A stretch of 64,000 nt of DNA, taken from assembly GCA_020137815.1 (NCBI GenBank), contig CM035355.1, positions 4,760,520-4,824,519 on the forward strand, read 5' to 3'. Positions 12,652 through 23,800 of the stretch are shown here, piece by piece. The notes under the pieces were generated by a model. That model was not told where the DNA came from and searched no databases. It saw nothing but the letters and a program-made list of their open reading frames with translations. Positions within the stretch are counted from its first letter, which is position 1, and every line of letters starts with the position of its first letter. Both the position numbers and the translations under genes were made by a program. This DNA comes from Hormiphora californensis. Taxonomy: Eukaryota > Ctenophora > Tentaculata > Cydippida > Pleurobrachiidae.

Positions 12652-13484
12652 CTTACATGCCCCGCCTATGTAGAGAGAGGGAGGTTGAGTTATGATTTGG
12701 TTTGGACTAGGGATTTCAAGTTGGGGAGAGGGAGGTTGAGTTATGATTTGGTTTGGACTAGGGAGTTCAAGTGAGGGGGGGGGGGGATGGGGGTAAAATA
12801 AACGACGAATCATCTTCTGTGTGTCATAAAATCTCTGTTGTTAATGATGGATCGAACACATGCACAGATCTTTCACACAGTTGATATCCTCTCTCTCTCG
12901 ACACAACATATTCTCTCTCATTATATGGGGGATATAAAATCGTGTCTCTCTGTAACTTGAAACGTGCAATAGTAGGACCACACTCTGGTTGCCATGGCAG
13001 CATTATGATACGATTTTCTTTGTGAGTTGGAGGCTGTAGTAGTGGTATTAGTTCATTTTCTGAACAGGGTTTTTGAGAAAACAAACCCTAAATAATTTAT
13101 TATACGCCAACATATTTACACACGCACCTAACATTGATAGCTTGTACGAAAAACACATCACATAAGTGACACAAAAAAGGGGAGTGGGTATAAGTTGTAG
13201 ACCGTCTACAAGAAATAGTAAACACTTATAAAAGATCAAATTTTAACGTTTAATATATCTTACCCTATCACGCGTGCCTATTTACAATGCATCACTGACA
13301 ATCTATTGTCTCTCTGTCCCAATATATAACAACTCAATATCTCATACCTCTCTCTATTTGAAAATAAATTGAAAAAGGGAGGGGTATGATGGGTGGGGGA
13401 GGGGATCAAAACCAGGCATCGCAAGCTCCAGTCTCACGCGACACCTATTGGTTTACTCTCTCTCCGATCTAGACAGCGAGAGAA
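12652..13484. other. CFAP57 upstream region / PACRG downstream region
   Basis: Non-coding. It contains a two-copy tandem repeat of about 52 bp at 12672-12773 (unit contains GGTTGAGTTATGATTTGG), a short G run, CT/GA-rich stretches and an X-box-like site at 12988-13001. It should hold the CFAP57 promoter and the PACRG 3' end. Confidence 0.6.
12988..13001 (-). promoter_or_regulatory. Candidate RFX X-box upstream of CFAP57
   Basis: GTTGCCATGGCAGC is an imperfect palindrome one base off the RFX consensus GTNRCC(N0-3)RGYAAC. Read on the CFAP57 strand it is GCTGCC AT GGCAAC, with a perfect 3' half-site. It lies about 340 bp upstream of the CFAP57 ATG. RFX factors drive ciliary genes in animals. The assignment rests on motif and position only. 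Confidence 0.5.
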
Positions 13485-14207
13485 TCAGTTGTTGACACAG
13501 GACTCGTAAGTGGGCACCATATATTTGATGTTAATAAACGCATCAGGACCTCCGTGAGTCTCGAACGCCTCCAAGGTCTCCTGAATCAGATCACCGATGT
13601 TTTCCCTCCTCTGTTGGCTGTAGTCAATTCCGTCGCCCTTGTTGATGTTGTGGTTCTTGAAGATGTTCAGGATGGGAAGGATTTGCCTGTAGTAGGGAAC
13701 GAGGGCCTCTCCGATGCAGTTGGCTGACACTACAAGGTGCTGGAGGATCTTGAGGGTGGTGCACACACTGGACCTTTTCCTTGTGTTCAGGGCATTCTTG
13801 ATGGGGATGATCAGCTGAGGGATGACGGGAAGAACCTTGTGGGAACCGTGCTCCAGCATGTCATGGACTCCTTGTCGGGAGAAGAACTCATATGGGTGGA
13901 CTGTTTCACAAAGACCGTCAAAGAAGAGCGGCAGGTAGTGATGGAAATCAAGCTTCTCAATTTCAACTTTCCAGGCGATCTTGTTTCCCTTTGTGTCATG
14001 TTCCAGCTGAATGGGGAAGTCTCCTCGTTCGTAGAATTTCCTGAACGAGGTTGCCTTGGCAGGCCTCTCTTTGAAGGCCATGGCACTGGGTGGTCCCCTC
14101 ACTTTCACATTCTTCATTCCAGCTTTGAGTGTGAAACCTTCAGCCTCCTCATCAGTTTTCTTTTTTCGGATGACTCGATCAGCGGGCATAAGAACTTTGG
14201 AAGCCAT
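13485..14207 (-). CDS. PACRG: Parkin co-regulated gene protein
   Basis: Intronless 240-residue frame. I chose the ATG at 14205-14207 ([12 protein letters not shown]) over an upstream in-frame ATG at 14228 because family similarity begins near there. PACRG is an inner-junction protein of doublet microtubules, needed for cilium motility. Diagnostic blocks are [54 protein letters not shown] and [20 protein letters not shown]; the C-terminus is YMVPTYESC. The length fits a full-length orthologue with a short N-terminus. It lies in tandem behind CFAP57, another axonemal gene, and divergently from the LicD-like gene. Confidence 0.96.
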   Translation of the reverse strand: MASKVLMPADRVIRKKKTDEEAEGFTLKAGMKNVKVRGPPSAMAFKERPAKATSFRKFYERGDFPIQLEHDTKGNKIAWKVEIEKLDFHHYLPLFFDGLCETVHPYEFFSRQGVHDMLEHGSHKVLPVIPQLIIPIKNALNTRKRSSVCTTLKILQHLVVSANCIGEALVPYYRQILPILNIFKNHNINKGDGIDYSQQRRENIGDLIQETLEAFETHGGPDAFINIKYMVPTYESCVNN

Positions 14208-14832
14208 ACTGATACTAAAACTAAACAATAAATTTAAGTTTGGAAGTGCATAAAATCAAAACTGGTTAACAGTGCAATCAAAGATGTACACCACAATTCT
14301 TCAAACAACAATATCCTAGAGTCGGGAGTTCAAACGATAATCTGCGGAATTCAAAAATAGGCTTCACAAAATATAAAAAGGCTACAAAAGATACCGGATA
14401 TGATTTTAGTACAAACTAAAACCACACGCCCGTGTTGACAACAAGAATTGCAGAAAGAACGAGGACAATAAGTGCATGTTAGTAGCAGTAATTGGCGTTG
14501 TCATGACGGCGTTCTTCTGCGTATCAGTCCGAAGATGATCAAAATTCAGAAAGCTTGCGGAGTGAAGAATGATCAACACGCGCGGCAACGCAACTTGAAT
14601 TTTACTCGCGCGCCCAGACTCGATGAAATTTTCGGAAATTTTGTGAAACTGAAACTGAGCAGAGTTGTTGTTTTTTATTTTTCGGAAAGTTACCGTGTTT
14701 TTTAAATTTCTTGGTCTCGCGAGGTTTGAGCCGACACTGGATGTCTTAATGACCTTATTGGAGACAACGTAGAATGTATCTCTTGAATGTTAACGGAATT
14801 CAACTCTCTTTTAGGGTCTTCCTCCCGGGGCC
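14208..14832. other. Divergent promoter region PACRG / LicD-like gene
   Basis: 625 bp between two divergent start codons, so it must contain both 5' ends. A GC-rich patch with CpGs (around 14578-14620) includes GCGGCAAC, which has one RGYAAC half-site, but I find no second half and do not call an X-box. No further gene is seen. Confidence 0.55.
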
Positions 14833-15639
14833 ATGAGCCTGGACGTTTCTGACGACGAGAGTGGTGATCTCGGGTGCCTCTTTGATGGTCTAGAGATTGA
14901 TGTTCATGATGCTCCTTCGGTAATGATATCGGCGGATGAAGTGCAATCATACTTTATCTCAGATACTCAATCAAACGAGCTGTATGAGCTGCTGGATTGT
15001 GTCCACCAAATTTTCCAGCATTTTGGTATCACATATTGGCTGACTGGAGGCTCTATGATCGGTCTCAAGAGACACGGTGGTATAATCCCTTGGGATGATG
15101 ATATCGATGTGTGTTGTTTTTGGAGTGACCGAGATAAAATCCTAAGTGCCGAAGTTGTGGAGACTTTCCAAGCCAATGGAACTTTTATCGAAGAAGATAG
15201 CTCATTCGATATCGATTCTCCAACTCTCCTCAAAGTGTTCCGAAACTTTGCCGCCAGCAAAGCCAAGAAATGTGGAAAGGTTCCGTACCCATTCCTGGAT
15301 ATATTCTTTGTCCTTCCCCCTGACAACTTGGACATGGTTCTCTTTATGAGTGGTGAATATAACCACCGTATCTATACGGACGAGTTGTATCCTTTACAGG
15401 AGGTTAAGTTCGGTCCGGTTAGGGCCATGGTACCCCATAATGGATTGCCTCAACTAGAACGGGGCTACGGGAAGGATTGGGCACAATTCGGACAGATCCA
15501 GCAATATGATCACATTTCCAAACAGGGACGAGGCGGTCCTAGGAGGAAGTTTGAAGTTGGGCCCTGGGAGGGAGTTTCTGCTAAGTGTAATTGGAAAAAC
15601 AGGAATGTTATCCTTCCGACTACTGGAAAAGGCGGCTAA
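14833..15639 (+). CDS. LicD-family nucleotidyltransferase-like protein
   Basis: Intronless 268-residue frame starting in GGCCATGAGCC. Residues about 64-93 contain YWLTGGSMIGLKRHGG followed by IIPWDDDIDV. This is the LicD/fukutin-type nucleotidyltransferase signature, where the GG motif and DDD acidic cluster bind metal and nucleotide. Bacterial LicD moves phosphocholine and animal FKTN/FKRP move ribitol-phosphate onto glycans; the donor and acceptor here cannot be inferred. The C-terminal YGKDWAQFGQIQQYDH resembles the family's conserved end. No signal peptide or membrane anchor is visible, unlike FKTN/FKRP, so it may be cytosolic. Confidence 0.82.
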   Translation: MSLDVSDDESGDLGCLFDGLEIDVHDAPSVMISADEVQSYFISDTQSNELYELLDCVHQIFQHFGITYWLTGGSMIGLKRHGGIIPWDDDIDVCCFWSDRDKILSAEVVETFQANGTFIEEDSSFDIDSPTLLKVFRNFAASKAKKCGKVPYPFLDIFFVLPPDNLDMVLFMSGEYNHRIYTDELYPLQEVKFGPVRAMVPHNGLPQLERGYGKDWAQFGQIQQYDHISKQGRGGPRRKFEVGPWEGVSAKCNWKNRNVILPTTGKGG

Positions 15640-15758
15640 ATTAGATGTATTTATTTAATTTTTAAATTTCTAATTAAATCTCTCAACATAATTTTTCAAC
15701 TTCTCAATTGATAATTTAGAAAACTAAATATTTAACATTTCTCTGACTGCTTTAGGGA

Positions 15759-16379
15759 ATGGCGCTCCTCCTTTTTTCAAAATGTACCAGAAACCGCTCC
15801 TTTTGCTGCACAACGATAACACGATTCCTCTCTGCCCGTCCAGAACCAGCAACCCAAGAACGTCCCCTTCCAAGTCAGCCATTCAGTCAACACATTGCGG
15901 ACACCAATGTTATCGGACTTGTAAACCCACAATTTATGAACAAAATGCGAACTCGATTTCCTGTCATGTGGGCTCTGTCAGGAACATCGTCTATCGGGAG
16001 CGTCCTGTTGGCATTATTCCTAGATCACGATCTATATGCCTTGATAGTGACACCCACCCTGCTTTTCGCCAACTTCACCGCTCTGTTAATGGTCGGCATG
16101 ATGTGGTACAGTGCTAGAAGTATTGGGAAACTCTCGCTAAATGACGGGGGGACCACAGTGACACTGTCTCATCTGACAATGACAGGAAGGAGAGTTGATA
16201 AGGAGGTACCGGTGAAGGATTTGGGGCAAATGACACGGTTTAATCACCGGCAGCAGATTGGAAAAGAATTGTATTTTATTAACTGGACTGATTTTAAGGT
16301 TAATGATCAGTTGTGGAATGCAGTCTTGCCCACTCAGAAACCTCAGGTACTTATTCCTGATAGGGCAAAACGAGGGTGA
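15759..16379 (+). CDS. TMEM186: TMEM186-like mitochondrial membrane protein
   Basis: Intronless 206-residue frame. The basic, Ser/Arg-rich N-terminus (about 1-30) looks like a mitochondrial presequence. Two hydrophobic segments follow at about 71-87 (MWALSGTSSIGSVLLALFL) and 93-115. A following block, KLSLNDGGTTVTLSHLTMTG, resembles the conserved region after the second helix in TMEM186. TMEM186 is part of the mitochondrial complex I assembly (MCIA) complex. Similarity is limited and remembered rather than aligned, so another DUF-type mitochondrial two-helix protein is possible. The next gene downstream is also complex I-like. Confidence 0.58.
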   Translation: MALLLFSKCTRNRSFCCTTITRFLSARPEPATQERPLPSQPFSQHIADTNVIGLVNPQFMNKMRTRFPVMWALSGTSSIGSVLLALFLDHDLYALIVTPTLLFANFTALLMVGMMWYSARSIGKLSLNDGGTTVTLSHLTMTGRRVDKEVPVKDLGQMTRFNHRQQIGKELYFINWTDFKVNDQLWNAVLPTQKPQVLIPDRAKRG

Positions 16380-16404
16380 GCATTTGAAGAATCACGAAGT
16401 GCTA

Positions 16405-16410
16405 AATAAA
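16405..16410 (+). terminator. Polyadenylation signal of TMEM186-like gene
   Basis: AATAAA lies 25 bp after the stop codon of the TMEM186-like gene and about 165 bp before the next ATG. Confidence 0.65.
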
Positions 16411-16576
16411 GACTGCGGACTCTGTTGTTCGTTTGATCATTGATTTGTGGAACTTTGAGTGCTTTTGATTTAACTTATTTTATTTTCTAAAAACTGTATT
16501 TATTTTTTCCATCTAACTAATTCCAAAACACTTATTAGAGCATCAATAAATTTAACACAATCACTAACTCAGCGAT

Positions 16577-17575
16577 ATGTCATACGAGGGGCAGCAATTA
16601 AATGACTCTGTGAAGTTAGACGCTGAGAAATTCAGTGGTTTTGGTCCAAGTGCCACCGCTCCTAAACAGACTCGATGTCTTCCCTTCAGAGATGAATACT
16701 ACAAGTGTACATGTGAGTTTTTAGTACGTCATGTGCATGCAGTACCTCCTGCACATTAGTCAGTGGGAATGGATTATTGTTTCCTGTCCAGGAATATTTT
16801 TACTGTCTTCAAACAGCTGTTCTTTCCTGTGGCGGGAAAGCTTGGTTGTTATAATTGGGGTACGATGTTCGCCATTCCCGCGTGTACACTATTGTGCAGT
16901 GTACAGTGTACACGCGAGGGTGGAATTCGTACCCAAATATTTTACAACTGGTACTAAAAAACAGGCAGCACTTTAAATCTCTAACACTACTTTTCCTCAC
17001 ACTCTAACACTACTCTCTCCTCACTATTCTCTAACACTATTACCCACTCACTCCAACTCCCCCCTCCAGTGAACACCCATGTGGATAGCATCAGGGAGAA
17101 TTGTGAGGTTTGGTGGTACGACTACAGGGAGTGCCTCTTCGAGAAAAAACTGGTGAGGTGTTTAGAAATGAAGCTAAAATTAACTTAATTAGATGCCATA
17201 CGGCAAACTAATTACATAGTTGCACACTGAAATTGCTGGTACAAAACACTCTTAGAAACTAAAGTTCCCCGATCAAGATATCGTTATAACACCCCACTAC
17301 TTTGACCTAACATTGTACTAACAACCAGGAATTGCTCGGGGGGGGGGGGGGGTGCGACGAGGTGATCAACTAACACCCACCTTCTCCAGATCAAGAAGCT
17401 GGAACAGGTAGAAGAGATCAAGGAGAGCAAACTGAAGGCAGCGGGTTTCAAACGACCCTTCTGGGGTGGGAACAAAGCGGAGATCTTCGCTAACGGTCAT
17501 CCACGGGTTTACAATGTAGGCAAGCCCGTGGCCGAGGGGTACGATCACCCGGGAAAAGTTAACTTGAGTCTGTAA
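16577..17575 (+). CDS. Twin-CX9C protein, NDUFS5-like
   Basis: Three exons, 16577-16712, 17070-17152 and 17390-17575, join in frame to 134 residues. Exons 1 and 2 give RCLPFRDEYYKC and, about 13 residues later, NCEVWWYDYRECLFEKK. This is a CX9C pair repeated twice, as in CHCH proteins imported to the mitochondrial intermembrane space and oxidised by Mia40. Order, spacing and the basic IKKLEQVEEIKE region after the second pair resemble complex I subunit NDUFS5; the extended C-terminal tail (GKPVAEGYDHPGKVNLSL end) is longer than I expect. Another CX9C assembly factor is possible. A G run of about 13 lies in intron 2. Confidence 0.68.
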
Positions 17576-17847
17576 AAACAAGGAGGAGAGATATAGAAAG
17601 ACAATGATCTAAATTATTGAGAGATTTTGTACACTTTTGGAATGTATTAGGCGTCGTGTGGACGCCACAATTTGGTCGTAGATCGTGTTGCAATGTAACT
17701 AGTGTTTATTGGCCCAGAACCCGGAATTTTACCTTTTTCTCCCCTATGATTTCAGCTCGAATCCTCTTATTCCCCTCTCGGCTCACCAGGCTCATTTCGA
17801 AAACATCTCGAAATTAACTAACAAATAATTAATTTTAGCATATTATA

Positions 17848-20800
17848 ATGGGACGCGGACGAGGTCGACCTAAATTCAAAGGACACAGCCGTCACTTTAC
17901 CAGTGTTGATCAGTTAGAGGCAGACCGGAAAAAGGAGGAAGAGAAACAGAGAAGGGTGAGTCTTGTGTTCCTTTATTTACCTATTACTACGGAGCAAAAC
18001 CAAGTTTGATCATAGTTTGAAATCCATGTTAATTATACATTAATTTGGCCACTCAGCTGTTTATAAATGCTCATTGATACACAAATCAAGTTTCTACAAA
18101 TAAATGCTTATTTCTTCTTTTTGCCCGTGAGTGCCTTTCGTATGTTTCCCTCAACAGCTAGATTCAACAGCGGGTAAATCCATGGGACGGAGTGGTAGAG
18201 AAATATAGAAATGTCTTCTAGGATAGTCATAGTCTGATAGTCTGATTTGTTGCTCCTATAGAAATGCGAATACCCCCAATGATACCAGTGCAAGTCGATT
18301 CTCGTCGCAAGAGCTGCAAACATTGATATACAAAGATTTGGTAGCCATGGCAACAGTGTGAAAACGGTGATTAAAATTCCTCTCTTCGCCAACATTTGAT
18401 CTTGTCGCCTGTTTCTCAATTGGTTCCGTTCGTTTCTAATACCAGAAGCCACTCTTCTTGTCACGGATATTTTTCTAGCAATGGCCACGAAAGCTGCGAC
18501 GGTGAGTCCAACTGCAGTTGAATTGAGGATGAAAAATATCACCACTATTAGAGTTTCCTCAGCAGACCCAGATAACCAGTATCGCTTACAGTACTGATAA
18601 AATGCAACCTCACTTCGCTGGTAGGGGAATATGTCCGCTTTGATAGCATTCTCAAACAAATCACTTATATTTAACCGTTCCAATATGTGTTTGGTGTGTT
18701 CTGGGAACAGGGTGAAATAATGACAGATCATGATGGGAAGGTGAATTGTCCAGACTAACATTGTGCCCAGAATCAAATATTTTAGGGACTTTCCCCGGTT
18801 GTAGGACAGCGGGTTGCAGATAAAATACGCCATCTGAGAATTAGGGTTTGTTAGTTAGAATTAAATACTTACTTCTGGTTACTTCAATAAATTCAAATTT
18901 TAAGTGACGTATAAAAAGTAACAAGCTAATTTTAAATAGCCGTAATAGCATACCTCTACGTTAACAAGTGTAGAACTATAGATGATTCCATAAACTATGT
19001 AGTAACTCAGGATCCGTGCAGTGACACACCATTCAAAGGGCCCAGGCCACTTCCTCTCGACCAGGGATATGGTATAGAAAAGATGGAAACCAATACCATA
19101 GATCAGGCCAAAAAGGGACGCAGTGAAGAGTGTGGCTACTGCAGGGTTCTTTGATACTTTTACCTGGGCAATTCCCAATTCTCTGTATATGTAAGCATTA
19201 GCCTGCTTGTCTCCGGTGTGGAAAGGACAGTCTTATACGAGACATTAGTCTGTCAGATAGTTATTAAAGCATAGAAAACACGAGTTACCTTTGAAATAAT
19301 GACTGCCAATATTATAGAGTTGAGGAGGATTGTCAGTGTTGCACATGAGCCTTCATAGATTACCAATGTCCAGTCGAATATGTGCATCCATAGGTTCGAC
19401 TCATTTCGGTTAAAGCTGGCAATCGATTACAATACACGGTCTTATCCATAGTTTAGACCTCATATTTTTGGGATGTTGTGAATCGATCATATACAGTTTC
19501 AACACGTATCAAAATTGTTATAAATTTAAATGTGTTTGATTACACATTAAGACATAAAACTCGTGTGATGAAACTTACGTTCCATCTGCATTCACTGCAA
19601 CAAGTAATAAGTAGGATTGACAACTCACGATCTGCGATCTAGTTTTCCAATCCTTGAACTTACTGCCATATCTGCTGGATCTCGGCTGTATTCAGCAGAT
19701 AAGTTGAATTTTTCAACTAGCGAATATGCCACGAGCATGGAAGATAGCGAAACAGCGTCTATTCTCAGGACAATCAGACAAACCTTTCCCTATATATTTC
19801 CGGATGTCCCATGTTAGTGTCTTACATTCTTTTTGGTTTGCGCTGCGAAGGTCTCTCGAAATTATCTTTTCAACGCTCCGTCTCAGTCTTCAAGATTGCC
19901 AGAACTCGATCTCTGATTATCACATCGCAAATACTGAGCCGCCGACCTCTTGAATGCCTCTCCCCTCCTTAATTACAAATTCGACCTATAGACTATTAGG
20001 CCATATTTCAGGGGGGAGGCTCGCAAAAATCTCAATGTACATATGGGTCATGAATTTTGAACTATAATCAGCACATTTAGTGCCAAAACTAGTATTTTAT
20101 TCACTGTCAACATGTGTATTAACTTTTACCTTTCATCTCCATCTTCATCTCTCTACTACTCTCTATTTAACTTCTTTTTCTCGCTCCTTTCACTTTGCAT
20201 TAGAACCAGAATTGGGGCCTCCGAATCTCGTCTAAAACCCTGTTTTTTCCTCGAATTTGTGAATTCTTCTTTGGCTTGGAAAATTGCATTGCGCAACCAA
20301 TTTTGGAATCCATACTCTCACGTTTTTGCGATACACGAAAATCTCAAACTTGCTCTGAAAAAATCTATTAATCTCGTTTTGGCCCAATCAATCTAAGCAA
20401 TCACGCCCTGAAAATCGCCAATGAGGCATGAGATTCTTGCGGCAGGCCCCCCTCCCCCCTAATAGGCACATATACGCACGCTGATTATCTCGTCGTGTAT
20501 ATCTCTCTTGACTCGTTAAGTTTTGAGGATGAGAGAAATTATTAATTAGTGGTTTAGCACGGATATATTCTCAATTAGAAATTATTAAGACTTGAAGAAC
20601 TTTAAGTATCTTATCTTGAGCTCGATAGTATGTTCTAACCCGCAGTAAGAACTAAGAGAGGGTCGAGCACTCGACCAAGGCAACCTAACATTTAGATCCT
20701 AGTCATACACACAACTTATTGGTGGTCAGAGTTAATACTGCTCTCTATTTTCCTACTCAACACTCCAGCTCTCTCTATTCCCATATTTCTATCTTCTATC

Positions 20801-23800
20801 TAACTCTCCTATTGTCTGTTTATTATCTATCTTTTGTTTTGAGGAACAATGATCAAAATGGAATACAGAAAGGGAAATAGTTGACGTACTTTGAAACTGG
20901 TGAATCTAGAGACAGCGTAAAACAATATATATATATATTATGATCATCTATCTCCGATTATCTTGACGGTTGACCTCCGTCCTCCGAAATCCATGTTAAT
21001 TATACATTAATTTGGCCGATCAGCTGTTTATAAATGCTCATTGATACACAAATCAAGTTTCTACAAATAAATGCTTATTTCTTCTTTTTGCCCGTGAGTG
21101 CCTTTCGTATGTTTCCCTCAACAGCTAGATTCAACAGCGGGTAAATCCATGGGACGGAGTGGTAGAGAAATATAGAAATGTCTTCTAGGTTAGTCATAGT
21201 CTGATAGTCTGATTTGTTGCTCCTATAGAAATGCGAATACCCCCAATGATACCAGTGCAAGTCGATTCTCGTCGCAAGAGCTGCAAACATTGATATGCAA
21301 AGATTTGGTAGCCATGGCAACAGTGTGAAAACGGTGATTAAAATTCCTCTCTTCGCCAACATTTGATCTTGTCGCCTGTTTCTCAATTGGTTCCGTTCGT
21401 TTCTAATACCAGAAGCCACTCTTCTTGTCGCGGATATTTTTCTAGCAATGGCCACGAAAGCTGCGACGGTGAGTCCAACTGCAGTTGAATTGAAGATGAA
21501 AAATATCACCACTATTAGAGTTTCCTCAGCAGACCCAGATAACCAGTATCGCTTACAGTACTGATAAAATGCAACCTCACTTCGCTGGTAGGGGAATATG
21601 TCCGCTTTGATAGCATTCTCAAACAAATCACTTATATTTAACCGTTCCAATATGTGTTTGGTGTGTTCTGGGAACAGGGTGAAATAATGACAGATCATGA
21701 TGGGAAGGTGAATTGTCCAGACTAACATTGTGCCCAGAATCAAATATTTTAGCGACTTTCCCCGGTTGTAGGACAGCGGGTTGCAGATAAAATACGCCAT
21801 CTGAGAATTAGAATTTGTTAGTTAGAATTAAATACTTACTTCTGGTTACTTCAATAAATTCAAATTTTAAGTGACGTATAAAAAGTAACAAGCTAATTTT
21901 AAATAGCTGTAATAGCATACCTCTACGTTAACAAGTGTAGAACTATAGATGATTCCATAAACAATGTAGTAACTCAGGATCCGTGCAGTGACACACCATT
22001 CAAAGGGACCAGGCCACTTCCTCTCGACCAGGGATATGGTATAGAAAAGATGGAAACCAATACCATAGATCAGGCCAAAAAGGGACGCAGTGAAGAGTGT
22101 GGCTACTGCAGGGTTCTTTGATACTTTTACCTGGGCATGAAATATGATTTTAATTTTTAATTCCCAATTCTCTGTATATGTAAGCATTAGCCTGCTTGTC
22201 TCCGGTGTGGAGATGACAGTCTTATACGAGACATTAGTCTGTCAGATAGTTTGTTAAGTATAGAAAACACGAGTTACCTTTGAAATAATGACTGCCAATA
22301 CTATAGAATTGAGTAGGATTGTTAGTGTTGCACATGAGCCTTCGTAGATTACCAATGTCCAGCGAGTCGTGTTATCCATAGTTTCACTCATTTCGGGAAA
22401 TTAAAAAGGTGGCAATCGATTAATAAACGGTTCCATAGAATTTAAGAGCTCATATTTTATGTGCTGTTTGATACTACAGTCGGACCCCGATTTACCGGGC
22501 CCCGATTTACCGGAACCCCGATTTATCGGGAGGATTTTTCCCCCCGATTCTTTTTTGGAAAAGTTTCGAAGTTTTGCCGGTTGGTTGCATTTGCAATTCG
22601 CTAGGTCTAATGGGGATCACGTATCGGTTCGTTTCAATCCTTCTAATTAGCGGCAGGACACGTGATAAGATGTACCGATTCGAAACACGATTCGAACGTG
22701 TCTGGTATACCTTAGAAAAATTTCATAACTTTTTTGCAAAATTTTACAGAATGATTGTCAATGCTTTGATCGATGCTCCCCGTAAATTTTTAGAGAAAAA
22801 GTTATTTTGAAACTTTGATACTTCCTCACCCCGCTTAGGGTGCCCAGATTCGGCATGGTATCACGTATCGGGTCGTTTCGAACCGTCTAATTAGCGGCAG
22901 GACATGCGATAAGATGCACCGATTCGAAACACGATTCGGACTCGGTCGGGGTGGTTTACCTTGTTATGTTCTAACCCTCCTTTACATTTGTAAAGTGTGT
23001 TTCGCGGGCGGGGCGCACGAAACACAGTCTAGCTAGGCAAGCAAAATGGCTTCCCCCGAGGATCCCGGTAAATCGGGGTCCGACTGTAATACAATATCAA
23101 AGGTTATCAAAACTGTAAACTGTGTCCGATTACACTGGTAACGACAATGTAAAAACAGTCAATGGGGATGGACTAAACTCTCAACGCATCTGCAAAGTCA
23201 TGGTGTTGCACTGCACGGAACCCTCTACTCTCTAGCTCCAATTCCTTGTTTAACTTGCCGTACAGCAAGGATCTCGGCTGTATTCGTCTCAGACTAGGCA
23301 CATATATTTCATCACGATAGTAGCAGGAAAGATCAGCAAAAAAAACAGAGGACATTGACTAACAGAAACATAATCAACACCTAGTTAGTTTGGGCCCACG
23401 TGTTTATCTTTTCTCGAACTGTTCCCATGTGTAGTGTCTTCTTCTCTTCTCGCTCTCTCTTCGCCCTCTCTTCCTCTCCTATTCTCTCGTCTGTCTCATT
23501 GCTCTTCTCTGGTCTCTCTCTCTCTCTCTCTCATTCTCTCTCTCTCTCTCTTCTCTACCGCTCATCCTCTCTCCTCTCCTCTCTCTCTCTCCACTTCTCC
23601 CCACCCTTCCTTCTTCACCCTCAAGCCATGAGCTATTAGGCCACTTATTATAGGGGGGGGGGCTACCGCAAAAATCTCAGCTACCCTGTTTCTGGCCGAT
23701 GAGATTTTTGAGATTTTCAAGAAAATTTGCTCATTGAAAAATCTCATTAATCTCACGCTTTTTGGCCGAAAATTGAAAATCTCAAAACTCTCAGCTACCC

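Noticed and set aside
18337-18356. GTAGCCATGGCAAC, a perfect X-box match (also in GPCR copies 2 and 3)
   Set aside because: It lies within GPCR coding sequence far from a ciliary gene start, so is best explained as chance coding sequence.
22459-22810. Small open frames at 22.46-22.81 kb
   Set aside because: They start in the terminal repeat of the pogo-like element and do not encode a transposase.
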